This document shows positions 1 through 10,299 of a DNA stretch of 64,000 nt, in pieces. The DNA comes from Notamacropus eugenii (taxonomy: Eukaryota; Chordata; Mammalia; Diprotodontia; Macropodidae), in contig NC_092878.1 of NCBI RefSeq assembly GCF_028372415.1, positions 5,607,501 to 5,671,500 of the forward strand. Direction: 5' to 3'. Made by a program: the position numbers and the translations under genes. The notes below the pieces were generated by a model, which made no database searches, had not been told where the DNA came from, and saw only the letters and a program-made list of their open reading frames with translations. Numbering within the stretch: the first letter of the stretch is position 1; every line of letters begins with the position of its first letter.

Positions 1-734
1 ATTGGCTATGGCTCCATGCACCATTGGGAATAAACAGATTTCTTTGACTCAGAGTATTGGTTCAAATTCTTTTTCTTTGTCTTGGAACTTTTACTTAGAA
101 ATATTTGGAATAGTTTAGATGTCTTAGTGGCCGTCTTGTCCACGGTTATAATGTCTTCCCTGTTGGTTTATCTGCTTGTGTTCAAGGTTGTTAACTAGGT
201 TTTCTTCATACTGAGATCTTTGGTAATTTCTATCTTTCTTCCTTTTATTTCCCTATTGTTCACTTTTGGACTCTTCACCAGCTTTAAAGGTGAATCCCCT
301 AGGGGTAGATTTCCAAGCACTCTCAGCCTCCTTCCATACTGGGGAATTTACCAGTTTCAGTCCCTGCCCCAAGTGATTTCTGAGGTGACAGAACTAACTC
401 ACCTAGATACCACTGCCCTTTCTTCCACTATAGTGTAGCCCTATACATTTGGTTCTCTGGCTGAGCTGCTGCAGCATTCTACTCCCCCTGCCCCAAAGAA
501 GAGCATGAGTCACTTTTTTCCATATTTCCCCATCATCTCCAAGAGAGAGGGCAGAATTGAGGTATATTGCTTGTTGTCATAGAATAGTGGGGAAAGGGCA
601 AGGACATGGTGTGCTGGTATAAGCTATAGAAATGAAATTTCCTAGTGGATCTCAGAAAACAAGCAGTTGAGATGGGTTGTTCTGCTGCTAGACTATATAG
701 GAACTGGTGGGGAAGGGGCTTTTGAATGAGCATT
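1..734. other. Unclassified sequence, no gene seen
   Basis: I see no convincing exon, repeat family or RNA gene here. The stretch is pyrimidine-rich around 220-440. The longest open frames are about 70 codons, have no recognisable motif and look like chance frames. It abuts the 3' end of the RTE element on its right. Confidence 0.4.
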
Positions 735-1105
735 TTTGTTGTTCAGTCATATCCAATTCTTCATGACCCCATGGATCGTAACATGCCAGACCTTCTATCT
801 TCCACTTTCTCTCCAAGTTCATTGTTTCCATAATACTGTCTATCTAGTCTCCTGCTGTCGCCTTGTCCTTTTGCCTTATAAATCTTTCCCAATATCAGGG
901 TCTTTTCTAATAAGTCCTGTCTTCTCTTTATGCAGCCAAAGTATTTAAACTTCAGCTTCAGTATTTGATCAGCCAGTAAATAGCCTGAATTAATTTAAGT
1001 ATTTATTGACTTGATCTCATTGTTCAAGGGACCCTCAAAAGTCTCCTCCAGCCACAGTTCAATCCTCACAGCCATACGTTGCTAATGGAAAAAACACAGC
1101 TCTGA

Positions 1106-2670
1106 CTATACAGACTTTTTCAGCAAGGCAATGTCTCTGCTTTTTAGTATGCTGTCCAAATTTGCCATAGCTTTCCTTCCAAGGAGCAAGTCTCTTTTAA
1201 TTTCATGGCTGCAGTTACCATCTGCATTGATCTTGGAGCCTAACAATGTAAAATCTGACATAGCTTCCATTTCTTCTCCCTCTATTTGCCAGGCAGTTGC
1301 CAAGATCTTAGTTGTTTTATGTTAAGCTTTAAGCCAGCTTTTACACACTCCTCTTTCACCCTCAGGAGGCTTATTAATTATTCACTTTTTGCCATCAGAC
1401 TGGTATCATGTGCACATCTGAGATTGTTGATATTTTCCCATGCAACATTAATTCCAGCTTTTGATTCAAACAGCCTGGCATTTTCCATGATGTCCTCTGC
1501 ACAGAAGTCAAATAAATAAGGTGAAAATATACTGCCTTGTCATACTCCTTTTCCAATTTAAAACTAATCAGTTGTACCTTGTTCCGTTCTAACTGATGGT
1601 TCTTGGGCCACCTACAGGTTCCTCAGGAAACAAGATGACTTGGCATTCTCATCTGTTTGAGGATTTGCCACATTTTGTTGTGATCCACACAGTCAAAGGC
1701 TTTAGTTAGTCAATGAAGGAGAAGTAGAGGTTTTTCTGGAAATCTCTTGCTTTCTCCATAATCCAGAGAATGTGGGTAATTTAGTGTCTAGTTCCTCTGC
1801 CTCTTTGAAACCCAGCTGCAGTTCTGGTCATTCTCAGTTCACATACTGCGGAAGCCTATAGTGAGGAATCTTAAGCATAACCTCGCTGGCATGGGAACTG
1901 ACCCCAATTGTTCAGTAATTTGAGCATTCCTTGGCATTGCCATTCTTTTGGATTGGAATGTAAACTGGTCTTTTCCAAACCAGTAGCCACTGTCCTGTTT
2001 TCCAAATTTGCTTGCACATTGAGTACAGCACTTTAACATCATCTTTTAGCTCAGCTTGGATTCCATCTTATTGTCAGCAATCCTTCCTAAGGTCCACTTG
2101 ACCTCATTCTCCAGGATATCTGACTCTAGATCACTAACTACACCCTCCTGGTTATTAGTGATGTTAAGACTTTTCTTTTATAGTTCTTTTTTGTATTCTT
2201 GGTACTTCTTAATCTCTTCTGCTTCTGTTAAATCCCTACGATTTTTGTCTCTTCCAATGCCCATTTTTCATGAAACTTTCCCTGGGCATCTCTAATTTTC
2301 TTGAAAAAATCTCTTGTCTTGCCCATTCTGTTGTTTTCTTCTATTTCCTTGCATTGCTCATGTAAGAAAACCTGCCTGTTTCTCCTTGCTATTCTCTGGA
2401 ATTTTGTATTCAGTTTGGTATGTCTTGCCCTTTCTTCTTTCCTTTTTGCTTTCCTTTTTTCCTCAGCTTTTTGGAAAGCCTCACCAGCCTGCCATTTGGC
2501 TTTCTTGATCCTTTTTTTGCTTTTAGGATGTTTTTTGTTGCTGACTCCTGTGTAATATTGTGAACCTCTGTCCGTAATTCTTCAGATACTCTGTCTAGCA
2601 GATCTAATACCTTAAATCTTCATCACTTCTACTTCATATTCATAAAAGGATGTTATTTAGATCATGCCTT
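1106..2670 (-). pseudogene. RTE ORF2 reverse-transcriptase remnant
   Basis: This is the broken coding part of the RTE. The clearest piece, at 1,106-1,303 on the minus strand, contains SDFTLLGSKINADGNCSHEI followed by KRDLLLGRKAM, a signature of the C-terminal part of BovB-type ORF2. A second piece at 1,839-2,042 corresponds to the middle of the reverse-transcriptase region. Between them the frame is lost repeatedly. The ancestral protein copied its own RNA at a nicked chromosomal site; this copy cannot make it. Confidence 0.8.
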
Positions 2671-2683
2671 TATGATCTGATGG

Positions 2684-2995
2684 ACAGACAGGTGGTACAG
2701 TGGATAGAGCACCAGTATAGGAGTCAGGAGGACCTGAGTTCAAATTTCACCTCAGACACTTGACACTCACTAGCTGTGTGACCTTGGGCAAGTCACTTAA
2801 CCCCAACTGCCTCATCCTGGGTCATCTCCAGTCATCCTGATGAATATCCCGTCACTGGATTCAGATGGCTCTGGAGGAGAACCGAGGCTGGTGACCTGCA
2901 CAGCCCTCCCTCACTCAAAACAAAGTCAAGTGTAGGTCATGTCATCATTTCTGTGACAGCATACTTCTTTGGCAATGAAGGACGAACAAACACAG
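2684..2995 (+). mobile_element. tRNA-derived SINE with 13-bp TSD, inserted in the RTE
   Basis: A 312-bp SINE. The head has an A-box-like 'ggtggtacagtgg' and a B-box-like 'gagttcaaatt', the internal RNA polymerase III promoter inherited from a tRNA. The body is followed by a long tail ending 'ggcaatgaaggacgaacaaa'. Perfect direct repeats 'tatgatctgatgg' lie at 2,671-2,683 and 2,996-3,008. It is younger than the RTE it interrupts. The same tail recurs at 14,555-14,725 (minus strand) and 26,510-26,710. I believe this is a marsupial-specific family but cannot give the database name with certainty. Confidence 0.9.
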
Positions 2996-3008
2996 TATGA
3001 TCTGATGG

Positions 3009-3660
3009 TTTTCCCTACTTTCTTCAGTTTAAATCTGATTTTTGCAATAAGAAGCTCTTGATCTAAGCCACAGTCAGCTCCAGGTCTTGTTTTAACTGAC
3101 TGTATAGGATGTCTCCATCTTTAGCTACAAAGTATATAATCAGACTGATTTCAGTATTGACCATCTGATGATGTCCATGTGCAGAGTTGCCTTTTGGGTT
3201 GTTCAAAAAGAGTGTTTGCTATGACCAGGAAGTTATTTCAACAAAATTCTATTAGTGTCTGCCCTGCTTTAGTTTGTATTCTAAGGTCAAACTTGCCAGT
3301 TATTTCAATTGTCTTTTGATTTCCTGCTTTAGCATTTCAGTCCCCTATGATGAATGTGACATCTTTTGTTGTTATTTCTAGAAGATGTAGGTCTTAAGAG
3401 AACTGATCAACTTTGGCCTCTTTGGTATCAGTGGTTACAGCATAGACTTGTATTACTGTGATACTGAGCTGTTTGCCTTGGATTCAAACACACATCGTTC
3501 AGTCATTTTCAAGATTATATCCCAGTACAGTTTAGTGATTCACCTTCTCTTTTATTAATTCATTATATTGTTACCTTGTTCAGATTCTTGGTGTCTTGAC
3601 CTATGAAGCTGCTGCAATTGCTTTGCCTTTAGTATACAAGACATATTTGGGGGAGTTTCA
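3009..3660 (-). pseudogene. RTE endonuclease-region remnant
   Basis: After the SINE the RTE resumes with sequence matching the N-terminal endonuclease region of BovB-type ORF2 when read on the minus strand. No open frame longer than about 60 codons survives. The endonuclease would have nicked the target DNA before reverse transcription. The 5' boundary around 3,660-3,715 is uncertain. Confidence 0.65.
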
Positions 3661-3719
3661 GGGATTCATGAAAACTGGAGGAAATATCTAATCCTCCATC
3701 TTGTTGGTCATGCGAGCCA

Positions 3720-3940
3720 GAACACTCTAGTGCTTTTTTCCTGCATTACTGAACTCCTCAAAATCTGGACCTAACTCCTCTCTGCTTCACTTTCTTTTCC
3801 CCCTGTAGAGCTCTTACCACCCCATGCCCCCAAAAGCTATTCATAGAAGTACTTAGTTTCTTCTGGCTTCACTGGGAGAAACCTTATCAATAATTTTTCC
3901 CTCAGATGTTATATCCGGATGCCTGATATATGTCTTAATA
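3720..3940. other. Short unclassified gap
   Basis: Sequence between the RTE and a MIR3 copy. No repeat or coding signal recognised. Confidence 0.3.
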
Positions 3941-3944
3941 AGTC

Positions 3945-4110
3945 ATCATATCATCACTTTATACTAGAAAGTACCTTAGAGGTAATTGAGACCAACTTCC
4001 ACGTTTTACAGATTAGGAAGCAATGGCTCTGACATGCCCAAAGGTCTTTGGTAAATTTCAGATCCTGGATTTCAGTCTTCTGACTTTAAATCCACCACAT
4101 CCTATTGCTT
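3945..4110 (-). repeat. MIR3-type CORE-SINE, antisense
   Basis: The plus strand reads a degraded form of the motif 'aagtaccttagaggtaattgagaccaa...ttttacagattaggaa', the reverse complement of a MIR3-like SINE. It is old and highly diverged. The right-hand tRNA-like part ('gtcttctgactttaaatcca') is still visible. Confidence 0.7.
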
Positions 4111-4139
4111 TCAAATCTTTATAAATTCCTTATGTCCTA

Positions 4140-4330
4140 ATGAATGTGGATAATGAATCACACTGTGTTCTTGAGGTACAGTAGTATAAGGTATAGGACC
4201 CTGTCCTTCAAGATACTATAGTCTATTTGGGGAAACAGGAAAATCACATAAAATTTTAAATGGTGATATAGGGTGACATAGATAAGATAGAGGGCTTAAG
4301 TATAATTTAGAGGTCATTGAGTACTTCCCT
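4140..4330 (-). repeat. L2-like fragment, antisense (weak)
   Basis: The words 'ccctgtccttcaagatac' and 'agtctatttggggaaacagg' match the reverse complement of an L2 LINE downstream region as seen elsewhere in the window (6,455-6,660). It is diverged and incomplete. Confidence 0.45.
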
Positions 4331-4339
4331 GTTCTTTTA

Positions 4340-5285
4340 TTTTTAATTTTTAAAATGTTAATGTTTTATTATTAATAACCTTATAAATCTATATAACCAA
4401 CTAAACTTGCTTAGTAACTATTGACATTTTAATTTATTTAAATGCATAAAGCATAAAAATTTTTGTTTGCTACAAGAATTTCTTGTGTTTCCATTCATTC
4501 TTATTCATGATTCTTCTTAAATAATTGTAGTATGTAATGTAGAGTAATGTAGCATAGAAATTCTTCTAATTGTTTTTTTCCACTTTGCATCATTTCATTC
4601 AATTTTTTCCATATTTTCTTAAATTCCATATATACATTGCTCTCAATCTCATTAAAGTGTTCTGTTATATCAATCAGGGCAGCTAGATGATGCTGGGGAT
4701 AGAGCGCTGGGCTTGGAATAAGGAGGACTTATCTTTCTGAATTCAACGTTGGCCTCAGACACTTGCTTGTTGTGTGGCCCCTGGACAAGTGCCATAACCC
4801 TGTTTGCCTCAGTTCCTCATATATTAAATGAGCAAGAGAAGGGAATGGCAAATGATTCTAGTCTCCCTGTCAAGGAAGAGTCAGACGTGACTGAAAATTA
4901 TCAAACCAACAAACATTATGTCAATTTACCAAAATTCATTTTAATACTCCCTTGTTGTTGGATGTTTGGGTCATTTCCTTTTTAGTTTTGTATTTACGTA
5001 TAATATTGATATAAACATTTTAAATAGATAGCTCTATTTTTATAACACTTTTAAGGTTAATTCTCAACAGTGGAGTTACTGGTTTAAATGATAATTTTTG
5101 TGATATGTTGTGAACTGTCGGATGACCTTCCAAAATTCAATACAAGTTTGCAGTTCTTCCAGCAATAAGTGGATCTTGTCCTCTATAATCCTTCTGGCAT
5201 TGAGTTTCCTTACTTTTAATTATTTTTGCTAGCTCTGATGGGCTTGAGATAGCTTTTCAAAGTTGTATGAATTCTCATTTGTTTA
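4340..5285 (-). repeat. Old L1 fragment, antisense, split by a SINE
   Basis: AT-rich plus-strand sequence resembling the reverse complement of the 3' portion of L1. The phrases 'agtggagttactggtttaaatg' and 'gatgggcttgagatagcttt' correspond to well-known L1 antisense words. A SINE at 4,675-4,915 interrupts it. Divergence is high and there is no open frame. Confidence 0.6.
4675..4915 (+). mobile_element. RTE-tailed tRNA SINE with 10-bp TSD
   Basis: The tRNA-derived head ('cagggcagctagatgatgc', 'ggcctcagacacttgc') is followed by a tail 'gaagagtcagacgtgactga'. That tail resembles the 3' terminus of the RTE element at 735-770 read on its own strand, as expected of a SINE mobilised by the RTE reverse transcriptase. 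Flanking repeats are 'ttatatcaat' (4,665-4,674) and 'ttatgtcaat' (4,916-4,925), with one mismatch. It is inserted in an older L1. Confidence 0.85.
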
Positions 5286-5289
5286 TATT

Positions 5290-5400
5290 AGTGACAGCCA
5301 CCTAATTTTACGGATATAGAAATCGAGGATTAGTGAACTAAAACGGCATACTCAAAATTATATCGGTAACTAGTGCTACGCTTCTGCCCCCATACCCAGG
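5290..5400 (-). repeat. MIR-like fragment, antisense (weak)
   Basis: The sequence 'cctaattttacggatatagaaatcgagg' is a decayed version of the reverse complement of the MIR core. No boundaries can be set. Confidence 0.35.
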
Positions 5401-5449
5401 AATGTAGCAGTGTTCTACACTTCTGTGTGAGTGCCAAAAGAGTGATAAA

Positions 5450-5515
5450 ATCAATGGAATTTAAAAAGCATTAATTAAGGATCTACTCTGTATAAGGCAC
5501 TATACACATCTGTAA
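5450..5515 (-). repeat. L2/MIR 3'-end fragment, antisense (weak)
   Basis: The segment 'aagcattaattaaggatct...aaggcactatacaca' is a decayed form of the common L2/MIR terminal sequence. Confidence 0.4.
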
Positions 5516-5872
5516 GTTTGGAAAGAAGTGAAATGGGGCAAACCCTGGTACTCTAGGGAACTCTGGAATAGTAATGTCTAAGGGCTGGGAAGAATCTTCA
5601 TATCCTCAGATATTTTTAAAATTGTCTCTTTAAGCAAACTAGGATTTAGATAGAAATCTAAAGGATTCTGACTGAAAGGCCTTCTTCCTGCAGCCTTCCT
5701 TATTCCCATTAATCCTTCTTTTCCCTCCTCAGACCTTACAGGGCATTTTCTATTTTTCTTATACCGTCACCATTTTCTGTTTTGTGGTGTCATTTATTCT
5801 ATGGTCAACATATACCACAAAGTGATTATATTTTGTGTGTTTGTGTTGGTCCTACCCCCCCTCACCACATGC

Positions 5873-5902
5873 ACAGACACACACACACAAACACACACAC
5901 AT
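5873..5902. repeat. (CA)n microsatellite, interrupted
   Basis: Dinucleotide CA run with single-base interruptions. Confidence 0.9.
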
Positions 5903-5909
5903 TGTGGCC

Positions 5910-6450
5910 AATGGTTATGTGAATGACTGCTTTAGGCAGCCCCTCAATAAACCCCGCATCAGATAGATATCATAGGAAACATCTTCTGGGTGGTTCCTGA
6001 ATTTAAGCCATCTCTCCCACTGTCACTTTCTATTTGAAACCAGAGCAGCTTTTCCCCTTGCTCAAATTTCCCAGGGAACCCTGGGGCACCCCCTAACCTG
6101 GGGATGAACCTCAGGCACCTTCTGTCCTTCTGACATGAACGAGAATCTGAAAGAACGAACCCTAATAGGACTCAAAGGAGGCATTGAATCTACCATTCTT
6201 GTCCAGACCACTGCCCCAGCAGTCACTTTCTTTCTGACTCTTAGGGGAAGCTCCTGCAAATCCACAGAACGTGGAGCTCTTCCTCTAAGAACCCTAACAA
6301 ATGCAGGGGCCGGAGACCTCAGTTAGGGTACAAGGGATTCTAGGAGCCTTCACCAGCACTTATCTAGGTATAACAAGAAAGGCCAAGAAATCTAACAATT
6401 AGGGATGTCGGTGGAAAGAATTCCCTATCCCATAATATTCCCCAGAGACT
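5910..6450. other. Unclassified, relatively GC-rich segment
   Basis: This stretch is less AT-rich than its surroundings, with two opposing open frames of 63-67 codons (6,135-6,326 plus; 6,062-6,265 minus) that show no recognisable motif. Base composition and lack of family match make an unrecognised interspersed repeat, perhaps LTR-derived, as likely as unique sequence. I do not call a gene. Confidence 0.3.
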
Positions 6451-6454
6451 TCAG

Positions 6455-6660
6455 TGTAATCAATCAACAAATGACTGTTAATCCCTTGCACCTTACTAAG
6501 TGCTGGGCTTGTAAAGCAAAATTATTTGTTTGTTTTTAAGTACTTTCCCTCAAGGACCTTCCATTCTAGTTGGGGAGACAGCGCAAGCAGAAATAGGTAC
6601 ATATAAATTACATACTGAATAGTGGGGAAGAAGCTGAATCACATCACCAAATGCATCCCT
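6455..6660 (-). repeat. L2 fragment, antisense
   Basis: The plus strand reads 'tactaagtgctgggcttg', then 'ccctcaaggaccttccattctag' and 'ttggggagacag'. This order is the reverse complement of an L2 LINE 3' region. Old and without coding capacity. Confidence 0.65.
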
Positions 6661-7015
6661 GTAGGCATGGGACAGTGAAGTTTTATGATTCTGAAAATGC
6701 ATGCCATCGTGGAAATTCATGCTCAAATGTCCCCTTGATGCACCTGCCTCCTCATGCCATACGCAGTTGCCTTCTTTCCTGAACCCTCATTCTGTCACCA
6801 ATTAATCTCCCAAAATCCAAATGGAAATTCCCAGAGACAACCATCTTCCTCTCATCTTCTCTTGTAAATTTCCTCCCAGCCTCCCTTTTGACAGTCCACT
6901 AACCCTGAGAATCATGAACACTTATGTGTCTGGTCATTCAGTTAGTTAAAACAGGAAATAGTTTCCTTACATATTGTAAAGTGAATGCTAAAAACAAAAC
7001 AAAACCAAAACCCCG
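6660..7015. other. Unclassified gap
   Basis: No exon or repeat recognised. The pyrimidine-rich part near 6,790-6,900 ('ccatcttcctctcatcttc') resembles the duplicated module described for 10.5 and 24.0 kb only in composition, so I do not assign it. Confidence 0.3.
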
Positions 7016-7019
7016 AAAC

Positions 7020-7200
7020 TACTTGGACTCATAATGCTTGGATCTGATTCCTGGCTTTGCCACTTCCTGGGGATGTTACCTTGGGCAATCACTACAGCTC
7101 CCTGGTCTCAAATGGATAATATTTTTACTACCTACCTCACAGGATTGTTGTGAGGATTATGGGAGATAATGGATACATAGTCAGCACTATGAAAACTTGA
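7020..7200 (+). repeat. MIR SINE
   Basis: Sense-orientation MIR: a tRNA-like head 'ggatctgattcctggctttgccactt', then 'taccttgggcaa' and the CORE-derived 'ctacctcacaggattgttgtgagg'. A tail follows to about 7,200. No TSD seen. Confidence 0.8.
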
Positions 7201-7394
7201 ACCTGCTATGTAACTATATGCACCAACTGCTTTGGGTGACATGGATCCTAACTGGGAAAAAGAAGAGATTTTTGTCCCCCCTGTGCCTTGTGTTGACAAA
7301 ACAAATGTCTAGTCTTTGTAACCAAAAGTCCTCAAAGCTTTCTCCCTCCTTGTATAACTTCTGTTCCCTTATTTGTGAAGATCCTATTTTCTCC

Positions 7395-7500
7395 TCCCAA
7401 TTCCTTCCCCCTTCACCCTAATGCAGACTCCTTGAGGATCCTGTTTTATGTTTGTCTTTGTACTTCTAGGGCCTAGAACATCACAGTTGTTGAATTGGAT
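7395..7500 (+). repeat. L2 3'-end fragment
   Basis: The sequence 'gcagactccttgaggatcctg' followed by 'gtctttgtacttctagggcctagaaca' matches the sense 3' end of L2. It directly precedes a MIR. Confidence 0.65.
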
Positions 7501-7690
7501 TGCAGTCCTGACTCTTTCAAGACCATGTGACTTTTGGCAACTACTTCAGTACTATGAGCTTGGTTTACCCATTTGTAAAATGAATAATAATAATACCTTG
7601 CACAATAGACTAGGGTTATGATGGGGATCAACGAATGTATGTAAAGCTGTTTGTACTCTATAGACGTGAAATAGCATCATTAGTGATCCC
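7500..7690 (+). repeat. MIR SINE
   Basis: Decayed MIR in sense orientation: 'cagtcctgactctttcaagac', 'cccatttgtaaaatgaataat' and 'tgtatgtaaagctgtttg' occur in the right order. Confidence 0.7.
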
Positions 7691-7849
7691 CCTAAAGGCC
7701 ACATGTGGTGCCCATTCCTGAACCTTCAGGTTTGATAATGGATCTTAGAAAATAAAAAAAAAAATGGCCTTTAAAATAATTTAAAATATTCAAATGTAAG
7801 ATTTTAATGTTTCCAGTGAAGATTAGGATTCAGCTAGGTGATGATTAGT

Positions 7850-8070
7850 CCAAGTTCAAAAAATGTGCAATTCACATTAGTGTGAATTAGAAAATGATAC
7901 CACCAAGTCACATTTACTGTTAGCCCAAATTTAATTAAAGTGATGTCGAGTGAGGATTTTAATTCATTGCAATGCCTTCAGTCTGCACTTGCTTGCCGTC
8001 CCATGACAATGATGTGCTGCGGTGTACCATATTAACAACAGGGCTGTTAATTTTTTAAGAGCCTTCCTTT
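7850..8070. promoter_or_regulatory. Candidate conserved non-coding element (unproven)
   Basis: An AT-rich but complex stretch without repeat-family features. It holds several homeodomain-type TAAT cores ('tttaattaaag', 'ttttaattcattg', 'gttaatttttt') and a perfect 8-bp inverted repeat, 'aattcaca-ttag-tgtgaatt'. This composition is typical of deeply conserved developmental enhancers, but no alignment was possible, so the call is inference. Confidence 0.3.
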
Positions 8071-8760
8071 AACAAAATGGACAAAAGGAAGAATACTTCA
8101 GATGGAAACAATGCTAGTTCAAAAGAAGAGGAGGCTTGTTATTCCATTAGAACAAAAATTTGATGAAATTGAATGGCATGAACATGGTCATAGTAACTAA
8201 AATAGGAGAGGTGAGAATGCCTGAATCTAAGATGTGGAGTAGTATAAAACACACAGGCAAAATGAAAGGAAAAAATGCCAGGCTGCTTCAGCTATCTGTG
8301 ATTTGCAAACAATTACAAGGACAGAAGTGTCAGAATGATAGACATAGAGTGTCTGCTTTCCTTTCTAGCCTCCCTTAGGTTCTCTTTTGTGCATTTAAAA
8401 ATGCTTCAGTGACCCCTCTTCTTTCACTTCTTTTTTGGGGACAATTTTATTGCTAGCCAATCTCTCTCTTCCAACTCCTGTCATGCCTTCCCCTGAAAAA
8501 ACCAAAGATAAAAATGCTTTTACTAAATAGAGTGAAGGAAAATGAATTCCTACATGGGCCATGTCTGAAATTGTATGTCTGATTTCGTCCCTTGGGTGCA
8601 TCTCTTCTGTCAAGAGGTGGGGGGCGCTCCTCCTCATGGACTGTCTTTAAGTTACAATTGGTCACTGCATTGGACGCAGTCTTTCAAAGTTGTTGTTTTT
8701 CTTTACAATGTTGTTATGATTATATGGGACAGATTTGGGAGGATATCCATACTTAGTGGG
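8070..8760. other. Unclassified, no gene seen
   Basis: Non-repetitive by eye. Several overlapping open frames of 70-80 codons near 8,395-8,808 occur on both strands but show no motif, no paralogue in the window and no splice context. Confidence 0.35.
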
Positions 8761-8764
8761 AATG

Positions 8765-9075
8765 ACCTGAATAAAGAACCAGCAAAACAGACCGAGAAAG
8801 AGGCATAAGATAGGTAGGAACAGAACTGAGAGAGAGTTGTGTCATGAAAATGTCGAAAAGAGAGACTCCAGGAAAAAAGAGTAATCAACAGTAACTGCCT
8901 TAAAAGAGGTCAAGAATGATGAGAACTGAGAGAAAGGCCATTATGTTCTGGACGTAAGGAATAACTGATCAGTGACTAAATAGTTTTAATAGAATAATGA
9001 ATTCAGAAATCCGAGTGAGAAGAGTTTGAATCAATCGAGAAGAGCAGAAGTGGAAAGCACCAAGGGCACAGACCT
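8765..9075 (-). repeat. L2 reverse-transcriptase region fragment, antisense
   Basis: Phrases such as 'aaagaaccagcaaaacagac' and 'gtgtcatgaaaatgtcgaaa' correspond to the reverse complement of L2 ORF2 downstream of the catalytic core. The reading frame is destroyed. Confidence 0.55.
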
Positions 9076-9079
9076 TTCT

Positions 9080-9510
9080 CAAGCAATTGAAGCCAGCCAT
9101 TATTTAGGATTTTTCTTTATCCATTTTAGCTTTTGGCTTTTACTTACTTTTCTTTATTGGTTATTATGTCTGCTGACATTTGGCCCATAATCATGTGTTT
9201 AATATTTTTGCCTCTCAGAATTTCTTTGTGAGTTTATTGTACCCGAGAACATGATCACTTTTTATAAAAGTTCCACTTGTAATGGAAAAATAAGTATATT
9301 CTCTATGATTTCCATTCAGTTCTTTCCATAAGATGCTGTGTCCACTGAAAGTCTTTCATTTCCTTATAGATTATCTTTCTATTAGGTATGTCAAATTCTG
9401 AGAGCAATATTAAACTACTCTTGGTATTAATGCTTCATTGTCTGAGTCTTTTTACTTTTATTTTTTAAAATTTCAGTTAGCACTTTCAGATATAGATGCT
9501 ATCGCATTCA
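9080..9510 (-). repeat. Old L1 ORF2 endonuclease-region fragment, antisense
   Basis: The plus-strand phrases 'gagaacatgatcactttttat' and 'aatattaaactactcttgg' run parallel to 39,470-39,760, the better-preserved endonuclease part of the L1 at 37.7-42.3 kb. No frame survives. Confidence 0.55.
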
Positions 9511-9524
9511 GAGTTTGCTTTAAT

Positions 9525-9566
<42 letters not shown>

Positions 9567-9575
9567 TGTGTGTGA
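9525..9575. repeat. (TG)n microsatellite
   Basis: About 23 TG units with one interruption near the right end. Good candidate for length polymorphism. Confidence 0.95.
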
Positions 9576-10290
9576 TTTATCTTGAAGCTATTATGACTTC
9601 TTTCTTTCTTGAGATCATAACAACTGTCATGATGGATTTGGTTGAAATTTTTTTTTCTCCAGTTTCTGTCTTTAAATCTTTGTGCCCCGCTGTGTTTTAC
9701 TGTAGCCAGTGTCAAGTTCCTCTTGTCAGATCTGTTGGTAGACTGTTAAACAACCACACACACATATGCCCCAAACACCAGCATTCTACTTTTACTGATA
9801 TAATCTTTTCTAAACCTCCCCAGTGACAGATAGGAATGTGACTTAAGAATCATCTCCTCCCTCTGGATCTCAAGAAGAGAAAGACAGTTTGTGCTTACAG
9901 AGTATTCATCTAAATATAGTTGATGGTTGACAAAATAAAGGATGTGATGAAGACGTGCCAGTCTGTAACATTGCCATCCAGAGGTTTGCCCTGTTGTCCT
10001 CCCCTGGGATAGTAATCAGCTGTGCCAGGTCTGATGACTAACTTGGATAGTTTCTTAACATTGGAGCTTATACTCTTTTATACTCAGAGATGGAAAATGG
10101 GGAGAGAAGGGGAAATAGAGCCTTTTACAAATGCTCTGATGGTCGGCAAGTCCCAGGAAACTTGTTACACAAGTCATGAATAAACTAAGGGGATGGAAGA
10201 AAGATGAGTGCAAGGATGGTTTGGAAAAGTGCTAGTGTGGTATCAAGCAAAGGTAAATTAATTTGCTTTTCTGCCTGTGACCTACCCTGC
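9576..10290. other. Unclassified, possibly more old L1
   Basis: The first 250 bases may continue the antisense L1 of 9,080-9,510, but the match is too poor to claim. The rest has no recognised feature. Confidence 0.3.
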
Positions 10291-10299
10291 TTTTAGAGA

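Larger units (their letters stand above)
735..3700 (-). mobile_element. BovB-like RTE LINE, nearly full length, degenerate
   Basis: Read on the minus strand this is an RTE-clade non-LTR retrotransposon resembling BovB. Its 3' end lies at about 735-770, where the plus strand reads 'gttcagtcatatccaattc', like the known BovB terminus. Reverse-transcriptase remnants fill about 1,100-2,670 and endonuclease-region remnants about 3,010-3,650. A SINE at 2,684-2,995 splits it. Without the SINE the length is about 2.65 kb, against roughly 3.2 kb for complete BovB, so the 5' end is probably short. Many frameshifts and stops make it inactive. RTE/BovB elements are known in marsupials. I could not find its TSD. 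Confidence 0.88.
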
